A stretch of DNA of 64,000 nucleotides, taken from positions 568,655,281 to 568,719,280 of the forward strand of contig CM061142.1 of assembly GCA_030789695.1 (NCBI GenBank). The letters run 5' to 3'. How positions within the stretch are numbered: position 1 is the first letter of the stretch; each line of letters starts with the position of its first letter. Both the position numbers and the translations under genes were made by a program. Below are positions 1-10,882 of the stretch, one piece after another. The notes under the pieces were generated by a model. That model was not told the origin of the DNA and made no database searches. It saw only the letters and a program-made list of their open reading frames with translations. This stretch comes from Scilla litardierei. Its lineage: Eukaryota > Streptophyta > Magnoliopsida > Asparagales > Asparagaceae.

Positions 1-2116
1 TACGAGCACATACTCATACATGCTAATATATGGGTCACCCAATAGACCTACTTACTTATCATAGCTTTACCAATCATTTATTTCAACCATCACAAGTATC
101 TCTAGCTACACACACTCCATTAGATATTCCAACGCTAGCTCTTATATACACAGGCATCCCTAGTATGGTATAGCTAACCACATACAAATCTATCAATAAT
201 AACACACAAATAACTTTTATAATATCACGAATAACTCCAAGTACGTATATATTACTCAATAGGCAACATTAATATACTATGGGGGGTACACTCATTCAAG
301 CTCACGTACACAAGTTAGGTACGTGCACAACGACACCTCACAAGGGTCCAAGGGTCTACTAAAAACTTAGGGTGGACATAGACATTGACGGACCCTAAGG
401 CCTAAGCAATAGAGGGAGGTCGAGAGCGTGAGAGGGGAGGATCGATAAGCACGAGTTCAGATAGGACGAATACGAGAAGACGGCTTGGTCAGGGAAAACA
501 TTGGCTCAATGGTGATGTTTAGGTTGAAGGAAAAGGAGATGTAGTGATGCTTAAATAGGATACAGAAAAGAAATTAGGGTGAATAGCATAAGCTAAAATA
601 CATGGATTTTGAAAACTGTCGTTCTTCAAAAGTTGAAATCCCAGTCTGAAAGAAATATTTGGGGATCGATAAAACGAGTTGTTCAAAATAAACCCGAGTC
701 GAATGTTCAAAATAATAGAAAATGGCCTATTGGTTTTAAAAAATTTTAAAAGGAAGTAAAATCATTTACGCGAATATTAAGGACGTGGTTTGGAAAATCT
801 ATAAGCCAGTAATTTAATATAATATGTTGTCAAAAGTTTTGGAAGGTCGAGAGTGTAATCAAATAACGGAAGAATTTAAACTCATGTTAAATGCTTTCAA
901 AACTTTTAGGCTATGGAAAATTTAAAATACTCAATTGGAACTACTTTTAGAGAACCAAGGTTTGCCGAAAATGAAAAAAAATGATTTACACAGGGTTCTT
1001 AATATATGAGCATAACAAGTCTGGCATGGTTATAAAAATAATTGAAATTCAATTTGGTTTAGAAATTTTTTTCTAAAAGCGTGTATGGTGAGCGGAAAGA
1101 AAATAGTAGTAACTTAGCATAAGAATTATCAGGATCGAATAGCAAATCTTTAAAATCAAATCAGGGAGGGTCTAAAGCAGGAAGAGGTTATGAAAATAGT
1201 AATTTTGCAAAAATCTGAAATAGTGAGAACGACGAGCAAAAACCAACTTGCGGAAATCCGAAATTCCATGTGACTTGAAAAGTATATTAAAAGTAAACAC
1301 GAAGTATTATTCAAATGGCATAAATAAGAGAGAAAATTATAAATCGAGCTGAGCAAAATAAAAGTACGGTTCAGAATAAAATTAATATATGAAAAGACGA
1401 CATGAGTACGAAAACATAGGCTGGGAAAAATATTATAAGCTAGAGTTCAAAATTCCGACAGACGTTTAAAAAAAAATTTAAATCAATGAAGAAGTATGAA
1501 GTATAAGTATATTAAGATTTTGAACAAATTTAAACCTAGGGAAAGAGGAAATCGAAAGATACTTTTGGAAGATTCAAGATTGTAACGAAAAGGTTTGAAA
1601 ATTGACGACGATCGTCATGGGGCGATCTCGTGAATCGAGGCAAGGAAATTGGTCAGGTGATCAAAACATTCATATGCCTAGGTTATGAATCAGGAAGGTC
1701 TACGGAAAGTCCTACGGTCGACCAACTAAAGATTAGGAACTAGGCGCTAAGACTTCTAAAGGTTAGACGGTAAAGAAATGCGTTCAACTTGGTCCGAAAT
1801 CGATGAGCCCAAAAGCAAACGTCTAAAGGACGTTCTAGAAGTCTAATATGGTTAGGGGTAAACAAGGACCGCTAGGGTGACTCCTACGACGATTGAATCA
1901 ATTGCTAGAAGGGGGGTTTAACTACAGTCAGGGCCTCTAACTAGCAAGCACAGACGTCTAACTAAGCCTTCTTATCACCTAGTGTCCTAAGAAAACAACT
2001 AAACTCAGGGCTTATGACTCGGATGTTGCAATTTATTTAATGGACATTCCGTTATTATCGTTGTTCCGTTAATTCGCAATTGCAAGATTGGACCTGCATG
2101 GGCCACCAACAAAACC
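1..2116 (-). mobile_element. LARD-A internal region, non-coding, partial
   Basis: This is an AT-rich stretch with only short spurious ORFs. It is homologous to 47700-49675 inside LARD-B; both copies contain the string GCACGAGTTCAGATAGGACG and both end at the same LTR junction. I read it as the 5' internal part of a large retrotransposon derivative on the minus strand, with its body and 3' LTR to the left of the window. Just after the LTR on the minus strand both copies share a possible primer-binding segment (GTTGGTGGCCCATGCAGG), but I could not assign a tRNA. No gag or pol motif was seen. Confidence 0.7.
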
Positions 2117-2170
2117 TGTCACGCCCCGCTTCCCAAAAATATGGAGGCGAAGCGTGAGAAGGTCCGCTCA

Positions 2171-2196
2171 GACTTGAAGCTACAAAGCTGCAAGTC
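2171..2196 (-). other. LTR hairpin with covarying stem
   Basis: GACTTGAAGC and GCTGCAAGTC pair around a 6-nt loop with one mismatch. The same position in the other LTRs holds a hairpin of different stem sequence: near 49725-49755 in LARD-B and near 41371-41390 in the solo LTR. A near-constant AAGCGTC or AAGCATC follows it. This is a predicted RNA structure from base complementarity only. Confidence 0.5.
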
Positions 2197-2697
2197 CGAT
2201 AAGCGTCGATCAAATTTAAACTGCAGGTCCTTGCAACGCGAACGAAACAAAGATAATAATATTTAAATGAGACAAAGAGATATCTCAGAATATCCATAAA
2301 ATAAGTTTCAACATCACAGAAAAAGCCACCAGGCTGAAAAGAAAAAGAGTCTAAAAGAGGCCCAGCATGGCCAACAAAATACAAAGTACGAAAACAAGGA
2401 AAAGGTGCAAGCACCGACAACTAACAGCAACCTAAAGTAAAAGTAGCTCCACAGTCACTAAGACTGGTCTCCGGTGTCCTCGTACTCCTCAACGAACGTA
2501 GGCTCAGTCTCAGCGTCAGCAAACACCTCGTCCTCAACTATCGTCTCTGGCTCAGGGTCTAACATGTGACACCCAAAAGAGCAAGGGGCACATGTCAGCA
2601 AGTCTGGAAGACTTGTGCAAGTGAAACTGAAAGTAAAGCAACCTAGCAGTTCTAGCATGATGTAAATGACATGGCAGTTAAAGTAAGAGTGCAACAG

Positions 2698-2735
2698 GTA
2701 AAGTAAAGTAAAGTAAAGTAAAGTAAAGTAAAGTA
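2698..2735. repeat. (GTAAA)n microsatellite
   Basis: About seven perfect GTAAA units. The related LTR at 6409-9350 has no expansion here, so it arose after the two copies diverged. Confidence 0.9.
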
Positions 2736-3122
2736 CGAGCATGGCATGACATTCACAAGACAAGTACAAGACAAGAAAAGTAAGCACCTCGTGCACAGAG
2801 TTCACGCCTTACAGCTAAAGAGGCTGTACGGGTACACTTTTACGCTGAGTGGTCGCTCAACCCTACCCCTCCACGTGTATCGGGCATTGGTTTCTGGCCA
2901 ACACATGAGGCCCGCTTCTGGTCCACGAGCCAGGAAGTGTGTAAACAAGTATGGCGTAGGGGTGCACCTAGCCAGTCAAGTAGTACAAGGACAAGTATTG
3001 TAGCGTGTGCTACGATGCAATAATCAATGCATGGATGACATGGCATGGCAAGTAGTAAAGCGTACAAGTAAGAAAAGTAAACGTGACAGTTTAGCATGCA
3101 TGAATGACAAGTTTAATGGTTG

Positions 3123-3188
3123 GATCTAGCTTCGTTGTCAAGCTAGATCATTTAGGTGACGGATCTAGTTTCGTTGTCAAACTAGATC
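3123..3188 (-). other. Twin hairpins with constant loop in LTR
   Basis: Two successive hairpins share the 11-nt loop TTCGTTGTCAA (plus-strand reading). Their stems are GATCTAGC/GCTAGATC (3123-3130 with 3142-3149) and GATCTAGT/ACTAGATC (3162-3169 with 3181-3188). The terminal C-G pair of the first is a T-A pair in the second, a compensated change. Both are repeated at 7497-7523 and 7536-7562. Confidence 0.6.
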
Positions 3189-4332
3189 AAGTAGGCGTCT
3201 AGCCAGCTATCATTTCACTGACTAGTCTCTTTTACGCTAAAAACAAGTAAGTGGCCTAAAAACATGGCCCTACACAAGAGTTGGCAAGTTTCACTTGCCT
3301 GCAATTATCACGTCAAGAAAACACCGTCCAACGAGTCCAAAGTCACGATTCCTACGTGCACAAGTCCACCGGCCTACATCCGTTTTATTAATCTTGATTA
3401 GTGAATTCTAAAACATTTAAAATACTTTAAAAATACTGATTTTAGTCTTGATTAGCATGCAATTGGGTTTGGGGTCCTAGGGGTGTAAAACGTTACCTCA
3501 ACACGACGCGAAAGCTACACCGGCGTCGGGTAGCGACACCGGGGGTTGGAATAAAAGATCGCGCTCCAAGTCCAGATTCCAATTAGATTCCTCGCTGGAA
3601 ATATCAGAGCAATTGACCCGGGCGACGATTCCAGATTCCAAAGCTCGCACGTGCGACGACGGGCTACGACGTGCGACGACGTCGTACGCGACGGATCCTT
3701 GAAGAGCAAGCACCTAGGTGGGGCCCACAGTAGTCCTAGGGACCTTTGGGGGACCCACAATACCTCTGGAGAACTTGGGGGGCCCACGGAGGCAAGTGGT
3801 GCGACGGTTGCGGGGTTGCGACGTATGGCCGTCGGTCGTACACAGCCAATGCGGGGAGATCCGTCGGTCGTGCGCTGGAATGCGGGGGATGCGACGTTGG
3901 GGTGTGCAACAGCTGCGGCGTTGCTTGGGTGCGGGATTTTCCTTCGGTCAGGTCGATGGGGAGCTTCGGTCGTGCGCTTGGATGCGGGCGGGACAGCATT
4001 GCAACGTTGCAACGCTTGCAACGTCGGTCAATGCGGAGCGGCGGGTCGGTCGTGCGGGCTGCGAAGCGGGGCGACAAGCGGCAACAGATGCGGAGCGCTT
4101 GTGCGGAGCGGTGCCTCGGTCAGACCGAGGGCTCCTCTCGGTCAAGCGGGGGAACGGGGCGGGGGCTTGGTGCGGAGGCAACGGCCGGTCGGTGCGGGGG
4201 ATTTGGGCCGTTTCCTTCGGTCGTGCGGCCGCCGTTCGTCGCAACGTTGCGACGAATCGTCGCAACGTCCAAAATGAGTTTTGGAAGAGGCTAGGGCTAA
4301 TTTCTTGCGAAAATAGGTCTTCCTAGGGGTTG

Positions 4333-4342
4333 CTTATATAGT
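4333..4342 (-). promoter_or_regulatory. TATA box of LARD-A LTR
   Basis: The minus strand reads ACTATATAAG about 590 bp into the LTR. The related LTR at 6409-9350 has TATATAAA at the same place (8755-8762). Confidence 0.55.
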
Positions 4343-4869
4343 ATAGATGGGTTGACTTGGTCTAGGGCTAAATCTAATAGGATTAGAAGTTCAAAAAGAT
4401 TTAAAATACAAATCTAACCAACTCCTTCTCACCCAAGGATTTGACTTGGTCCAAATGAGCTGGAAATTGGCTCAAAAATTCTTTAAAACGTTTAAAACTT
4501 AAATAAATTTTATTTGGCCGAAATTAATTTAAAAATAAATTATTAAAAATATTTTAAAGCTTGTTAAAAATATAAAAGTGGTCAAATAAACTCCAAAAAT
4601 TATAAAATAAATATCGGGGTGATTGTGATGACGAATGTGAGCTAACTAAGAAGACGGATCTCAGTTTCAACGTCGGACGACGAGACTAAAAATAGAAACG
4701 TCTCCCGTCAAAAGTGAAAATCGCCACGTCTCATCGAACAAGTTTAAATTGTGGTAAAACGACTCGAGGAACGTCGTTCCAAATTAGTGCCACTATTTAA
4801 TACTCTCCGAGACGTTCACAACGGCATATCACACGAAAGTGTTCACAAACAAATAAAGTCTAAAACAAA

Positions 4870-4893
4870 CACGTGCACGGCCAAAAGCACGTG
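4870..4893 (-). promoter_or_regulatory. Paired CACGTG (G-box/ABRE core) sites in U3
   Basis: Two CACGTGCAC sites lie 18 bp apart, 35-60 bp inside the U3 end of the LTR. They recur as CACGTG at 9293-9298 and 9311-9316, and as CGTGCACG pairs at 46060/46078 and 52423/52441. CACGTG is the core bound by plant bZIP and bHLH factors. Function in this element is inferred. Confidence 0.45.
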
Positions 4894-4927
4894 CACGGAC
4901 AACGTACGACGAAAAGTGGTCGTTACA

Positions 4928-6408
4928 GATTGGCAAGACCAATCTCAAGCTATGTATTTGGGAGGAGAGCAAGGAGAGGGATTCTTGGAGCAAGTTCAAT
5001 ATGTCGCGGGGAACCAAGGATATTGGGCCAATCCGGCCACAAGAAACCATCCCGGTTTCTCTTATGCCAACATTGAAGGAGCTTTGAACCCACCGCAACA
5101 ATCACCTCAACAAGCTCGACCACCACCACCACAACAACAACAACACTATCCACCGAGGGGGCCTCCACAACAAAATTTCCAACCGAAGCAACAAGTTCCA
5201 CCCTATAGGCCGCCCGGATACAATCAAGGGTGGAGAAATCAAAACCCTCCACAAGCTCAACAACGATCTGATTTCGAAGATAAAGTGGAGGAGTTTATGG
5301 TCGAGCAAAAGAAGGTCAATGCTTCCTTGAAGGCGGGCCAAGACTCCCTTACAACCATTGTAGCTCAAATCTCGGAGCAATTGGCGTTGCTCAATCGAAA
5401 TACTCAACAATTGCCGGCTCAACCCGAGCAAAACCCACGGGGCAACACCGGCCACATCAATGCAGTGGTTGCCGTTACTACTAGAGGCGGGAAGGATACC
5501 ACCCCGCCATGATTCCTACCGAGGAGCCCGTGGAGGAAAGTGTAGAGCCAATTGAGCCGGTAGTTGAAGTTGAGAGGGAGAAAGAGCCGCAAGAAAAGGA
5601 GAAATCTAGAGCGGAGCAATTGATTGAAGAGAGGCGCTTTATGCCACCGGTCCCATTCCCCCAGAGGCATGCTAGAGCAAAAATGGAGAAAAGGCTAGCA
5701 AAGTTTCTCGAGTATCTGAGAGGGGTTAGCCTCAACATTCCTTTCCTCGACACCATCGTGGAAATCCCGACATACGCTAAATTTTTAAAGGATTTGATTT
5801 CGGGGAGAAAGAGGAAGGAAACGATTATGCTCACCGAGGAGGGCTCTTGGTTCACCAAGAGAGAGAAGGAGTCGGCTAAATTCAAAGACCCAGGGAGTTT
5901 TCGAATTCCTTGCACCTTGGGCGGCGTCCCTCTACAAAAGGCATTGGTGGATTTAGGGGCTAGTGTTAGCCTCATGCCTCTCTCCATGTTCCTAAGGCTA
6001 AACACCGGCACGAAATTGAAGCGTACTGACATGCGGATACAACTAGCCGATGGACGGATCACAAGGCCGGTAGGGATCGCAGAGGACATCCCGCTACAAG
6101 TCCTGGGGGGCATATGCTTGCCATGCGACTTCGTGATTATGGACGTTAAGGAGGAGGGAGATACGTCATTGATACTTGGACGCCCGTTCCTCGCCACCGC
6201 CGGTGTCATTGTCGACGTGCGAGAAGGTACCCTAACATTGAACGTCGGCAACATCGAGGTGGAGCTTCATATTCCTAAGGCAATGAAACACATGCCTTAC
6301 CACGAGGAGCTGGACTATATGGACCTCCTGGACGAGGTAATTGAGGAGGCGATCCCCCATTCGATCGGCGCTCAATTCAATGAAGATTTTGAGGACGGCC
6401 CGGATTTA
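4928..6408 (+). pseudogene. gag C-terminal part and retropepsin of GP-1
   Basis: This encodes the capsid-proximal Gln/Pro-rich part of an Athila gag (about 5090-5270, with HPGFSYANIEGALNPPQQ-type sequence just upstream) and then an aspartic protease. The catalytic motif is DLGAS at about 5948, in the context LVDLGASVSLMPLSM, and the ILGRPFLA flap-side motif is near 6173. Protease would cut the gag polyprotein in the virus-like particle. The start of gag is missing because LARD-A joins at 4928. One C is lost in a C run near 5508 compared with GP-2, which shifts the frame. A solo LTR splits the gene after 6408. The Met at 4751 belongs to read-through from the LTR and is not a real start. Confidence 0.85.
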
Positions 6409-9350
6409 TGTCACGCCCCGCTTTCCAAAAATATGGAGGCGAAGCGTGAGAAAGTCCGCTCAGACTTGAAGCTACGAAGCTGCAAGTCCGATAAGCGTCA
6501 ATCAAATTTAAAACTGCAGGTCCTTGCAACGCGAGCGAAACAAGATAATAATAATGAAATGAGACAAAAGAATAATATCAGAATATCCATAAATATAAAT
6601 TCCAACATCGCAGAAAAGCCACCAGGCTGAAATAAAAGAGAGTCTAAAGGCCCAAACATGGCCAACAAAAGTACATCGTACAAAACAAGGTGACACGCAC
6701 CGACAACTAACAAAAAGGCCTAAAACAAAAGAAAGCTTAACAAAGACCCAAAGAATAGTCACCGGTGTCCACAAAATCCTCCTGTGCAATCATGGACTCA
6801 GTCTCAGCGTCAGCAACACATCACGTACACAGCAACGATCTCTGGCTCAGGGTCTAACATGCGACACCCAAAAGAGCAAGGGGCACATGTCAGCAAGTCT
6901 ACAAGAGACTTGTGCAAGAAAACTGAAACTGAAAGTAAAGCAACCTAGCAGTTCTAGCATGATGCAATGACATGGCAGTTAAAGTATGAGTGCAGCAGGT
7001 AAAGAAAACAACAAGTAAACTAGCATGGCATGGCAAGTGTGGCAAGACTAATAACATTTACAAGGATTTCTCTAGTCATGTTTTCATGTCATGTGCAGAG
7101 TTTACGCCTTACAGCTGAAATGACTTTCTTTCACACTGATTGGTCGCTTAACTCCGCCCCACCCAGAGTTTACGCCTTACAGCTGCAGTTGCTGATCAGG
7201 CAGACTCCCAGCTGATTGGCCGCTTAACTCTTACCCCTCCCACGTGTATCGAGCCAGGGCCTTACCCCCGAACGGTAATGCTCGCTTCTGGAACACGAGC
7301 CAGGAAGTGTTTTTCATGATGGCATAGGGGTGCACCTAGTCAGGACAAGCAAGTACAAGTATGTAGCGTGTGCTACGAATGCAATATTCAACTTGGATGA
7401 CATGTAGAATGCAATGCATGGCAGTTAAAAGTGCGTACAGATAAGGAAAGTAAACGTGACAGTTTAGTATGCATGAACAACCAGTTTAAAGGGTTGGATC
7501 TAGCTTCGTTGTCAAGCTAGATCAATTAGGTGACGGATCTAGTTTCGTTGTCAAACTAGATCAAATAGGCGTCTAGCCAGCTATCATTTCACTGACTAGT
7601 CTCTTTTACGCTAAAAACAAGTAAGTGGCCTAAAAACATGGCCCTAAGCAAGAGTAGGCAAGTTTCACTTGCCTGCAAGTTCGACGTCTGAGCACACCGT
7701 CCAATGAGTCCAAAAATCACAATTATCCTACGTGCACAAGTCCACCGGCCTAAAGTCCATATTATTAATCTTGATTAGTGAATTTAAAACATTTAAAATA
7801 CTTTAAAAATACTGATTTTAGTCTTGATTAGCATGCAATTGGGTTGGGGGTTCTAGGGGTGCAAAGTGTTACCTTAACACGATGCGAAAGCTACACCGGC
7901 GTCGGGTAGCGACGCCGGGGGTTGGAATAGAAGAACGCGCTCCAAGTCCTGATTCCAAATTAGTTTCCTCGCTGGAAAGTTCAGAGCGATTAACCGGGGC
8001 GACGATTCCAGATTCCAAAGCTCGCACGTGCGACGACGGGCTACGACTTGCGACGACGTCGTACGCGACAAGTCGTCGAAGAGAACGCACCTAGGTGGGG
8101 CCCACAGTAGTCCTAGGGACCTTTGGGGGACCCACAATACCTCTGGAGAACTTGGGGGGTCCACGGAGGCAAGTGGTGCGACGGATGCGGGGTTGCGACG
8201 TTTTCTCTCGGTCGTACTCAGCCAAATGCGGGGGAATGGCTCAGTCGGTGCGGGGGGACGGGCTTGTGCAGTTGCGGGTGCGGTGCGGGCCTTGGTGCTC
8301 TCGGTCGGTGCGGAGGGAGGGGTCGGTCAGGCGCCTTGGATGCGGGGGCTTGGGCGCTGCAACGTTGCAACATTGCAACGTTGCGGAGAGCGGGCGTGAG
8401 CGGGGGCAGCTGTCGGTCGGGCACGGTGCGATGCGGGCGAACGGAGCTGCTTTGGTGCGGAGCTTGGTGCGGAGCGGGGAGCGGCTGTGTGGAGCGGAAA
8501 GCGGGCGAAGCTCTCGGTCTGACCGAGAGCTTCTCTCGATCGGTGCGGGCGAACGGGGTGGGCGACAGCAGCGGGTGCGGACGGGGCTTGGTGCGGGGGC
8601 AGCGGCCGGTCGGAGCGGGGAAAATGAGGCCGTTCTCTCGGTCGGTGCGGGGCTGCTTCGTCGCAACGTTACGACGATTCGTCGCAACGTCCAATTTGGG
8701 TTTTGGAAGAGGCTAGGGCTAATTTCTTGCGAAAATAGGTCTTCCTAGGGGTTGTTTATATAGTGTAGGGGGGGTTGACTTGGTCTAGGGCTAAATCTAA
8801 TAGGATTAGAAGTTTAAAAATATTTAAAATTTAAAATTCAACTTCTCCAACTCACCCAAGGATTTGACTTGGTCCAAATGAGCTGGAAATTGGCTCAAAA
8901 ATTCTTTAAAACGTTTAAAACTCAAATAAATTTTATTTGGCCGAAAATAATTTATAAATTAATTATTAAAAATAATATAAAACTTGTTAAATATATAAAA
9001 GTGGTCAAATAAACTCCAAAAATTATAAAATAAATATCGGAGTGATCGAGATGACGAATGTGAGCTAACTAAGAAGACGGATCTCAAATTCGACGTCGAA
9101 CGACGAAACTAAAAATAGAAACGTCTCTCGTCAAGAGTGAGAATCGTCACGTCTCATCGAGTAAGATTAAATTGTGGAAAAACGACTCGAGAAGTGTCGT
9201 TCCAAGATAGTGCCACTATTTAATACTCTCAGGGACGTTCACAACGGCATATCACACGAAAGTGTTCACAAACAAACAAAGTCTAAAACAAACACGTGCA
9301 CGGTCAAAAGCACGTGCACGAACAACGTACAACAAAAAGTGGTCGTTACA
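6409..9350 (-). mobile_element. Solo chromovirus-type LTR inside the GP-1 protease gene
   Basis: 2942 bp with TG...CA ends, minus strand TGTAACGACC to GGGCGTGACA. It is flanked by a perfect 5-bp duplication ATTTA (6404-6408 and 9351-9355). The uninterrupted sequence in GP-2 (about 62930-62945, minus strand) reads straight through with a single ATTTA, so insertion and ends are certain. It is a close relative of the LARD-A LTR and contains the same GC-rich block (8010-8690), the TATA box on minus at 8755-8762, two constant-loop hairpins (7497-7562) and paired CACGTG sites (9293-9316). With no internal sequence left, it is the product of LTR-LTR recombination. The ORFs in it are spurious. Confidence 0.95.
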
Positions 9351-9673
9351 ATTTAGGCCAAGATGAGAAGATAAATGATTCCCCCGACTTCTCTGCTGAA
9401 ATTGATGAAGGCGACGCTGATGTCGCAAGGATTCGAGAGCTTTGCAAGCTCTCGAAATTGAAGTCTCCGAAGAAAGCTCCACTGATACGGAAATCGGCGT
9501 CACCGGTGAAGCCGAGGACCGGAGCAAACGCTAGCTTGGGGGAGCCTCCCCCCAACACTATTCGAGACAAGAGACCACCGAGGGAGAACGCCCCGCCGCT
9601 ACTTCCGAATCCAAGCGTTCTCCCCGGAAAGTTTGACGGGTGCATCTCATATGCACCAAACATCCCGCATTAA
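9351..9673 (+). pseudogene. C-terminal tail of GP-1 gag-PR
   Basis: This continues the protease frame after the solo LTR, starting with the second ATTTA copy, and ends with the stop after PNIPH. It encodes an acidic stretch, then a basic Lys/Pro segment (LSKLKSPKKAP) and a Pro-rich tail. GP-2 ends with the same residues and stop, so this is the natural end of the protein in this family. I do not recognise the tail. Its position after protease is where a complete Athila element would run into reverse transcriptase. Confidence 0.8.
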
Positions 9674-9689
9674 TTGAAAATCATAGGGG

Positions 9690-9738
9690 GTCGAGCTCAC
9701 GACCTTAAACGAGCGCTTGTCGGGAGGCAACCCGACGG
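9690..9738 (+). other. Athila post-pol motif
   Basis: It contains GTCGAGCTCACGACCTTAAAC and GGGAGGCAACCC. The same motif follows integrase in PX-1 (28292-28340, minus) and occurs in GP-2 (62549-62600, minus). In complete Athila elements it marks the end of pol. Here it directly follows the protease frame and so marks the deletion junction. Confidence 0.75.
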
Positions 9739-10003
9739 TTATAGCTTTATTTTTACTTTTCTTTTATTTTTGTTTTAGAAATTTTTAGTGTTTTGAGTCG
9801 TTCGCCCAAAAATCTTGTGATAACGGGTCCTATTTTTCCTGACAGGAGAGGAGACCGAGGTACCCATCATTAGGAGGATACACAAGGCGATGAGGAGCAC
9901 CCCAGGAAGGCGCTCGATGCTTAGGAGGAAGATGAAATCGACTGGAGGAAGAAAAACAGAGTTTAGAGCCCTAACGAAGACAAACAGCAGCAAACAAGGC
10001 TCA

Positions 10004-10350
10004 CTCGGCCGAGTATACTAGTCACTCGGCCGAGCACACAAGTTCGTCCGGCCGAGCGGCTCACGAACGAGGGAAGTCTGCTGTACCCAACTCTCTGTTT
10101 ATTTTCCTGATTTCAGTATAACTACTACTCGGCCGAGTATATATATTCACTCGGCCGAGTAAAACTGATACGCTCCTAGGGCGAGTCTTGCCGAGTAGCT
10201 TGAGCCACTCGGCCGAATGGACTTACTCCACTCGGCCGAGGGTGGCAAGGCCACTCGGCCGAAGCGTAGCGGGGAGGAATTTTTCCTTTGAGTTCACTCG
10301 GCCGAGCGACCCAGTCACTTGGCCGAGTCGTAACTTTTACTATAAATAGG
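10004..10350 (+). promoter_or_regulatory. Internal promoter: CTCGGCCGAG array and TATA box before ORF1
   Basis: Ten copies of a GGCCGA-centred palindrome (consensus CACTCGGCCGAGTG) lie at 10004-10327. A canonical TATA box, TATAAATAGG, follows at 10341-10350, 13 bp after the last copy. The same array lies upstream of the TATA box in the GP LTR (15259-15636). GP-2 repeats the layout at 61941-62284. The inference is that ORF1 is expressed from its own promoter under the same factor as the LTR. Confidence 0.65.
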
Positions 10351-10542
10351 GGCGGGGTCGGGCGCGTTTTTCGAAACTAGTTAAATCGACAGCGCCCGAC
10401 CCTTCGACTCCCAGTGCCCGATTCCGCCCCCTCGCTCGCCCGATCGCTCGCCCGCGCCGGCGCTCGGCCACCCAAACTCCGGCCGACCTCCGCCGCACCT
10501 CGCCTGAGTCGCCGCCGGCGGCCACGCCTCCGGCCACCTCCG

Positions 10543-10703
10543 GTAATGCCGATTTTCGCATATTTCTCCTCTTTTGTGTATTTTTCGACGATCCATGGTT
10601 AAACGAACCCCAAACCCAAATTAATTTCCATTTCTATCTATTATACCCCTAATGCCCCATACGTTTTGAATATTACTCGCTGATATCTCCGTTTCATGCG
10701 CAG
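10543..10703 (+). other. Candidate leader intron of ORF1 transcript
   Basis: Donor CCG/GTAATG and acceptor ATGCGCAG/GTT bracket 161 bp of AT-rich sequence between the internal TATA box and the ORF1 start. GP-2 keeps both sites 163 bp apart (61584-61746, minus), while the upstream exon-like part is GC-rich. No transcript evidence is available. Confidence 0.45.
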
Positions 10704-10882
10704 GTTATATTTGGGAGCTTAGGGGAGCCCGGGGGAGCTTCCAGGGACTGATTTGGGCTACGTGGAGGCGTCGTCTTCGCACGCTTCCATAGCTTTGCTC
10801 TCGCGGCGTGTCGTGGTATATTCTTTCCTTTATTTTACGCACACCGCATTTTTATTGGTTTTGGTGATCGTTCGGGGCCCAT

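Larger units (their letters stand above)
2117..4927 (-). repeat. LARD-A 5' LTR (chromovirus type, 2.8 kb)
   Basis: On the minus strand it starts TGTAACGACC and ends GGGCGTGACA, the usual TG...CA form of Del/Tekay-like chromovirus LTRs. It is closely related to the solo LTR at 6409-9350 and more distantly to those at 39745, 41310 and 49676. Its right end abuts GP-1 gag at 4928. The target duplication would be GATTG (4928-4932), but its partner lies outside the window. A GC-rich block at about 3640-4290, full of TTGCAACGTTGCAA-like palindromes, lies in the transcribed part. Several overlapping ORFs there are treated as spurious. Orientation is inferred from LARD-B, where a polypurine-like tract is visible. 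Confidence 0.8.

Noticed and set aside
3515..4326. Overlapping ORFs of 100-208 codons on both strands in the GC-rich LTR block (also 8028-8748)
   Set aside because: They are open in many frames at once because stop codons are rare in GC-rich DNA. The related LTR does not keep the same proteins, and the block lies wholly inside an LTR with known ends.
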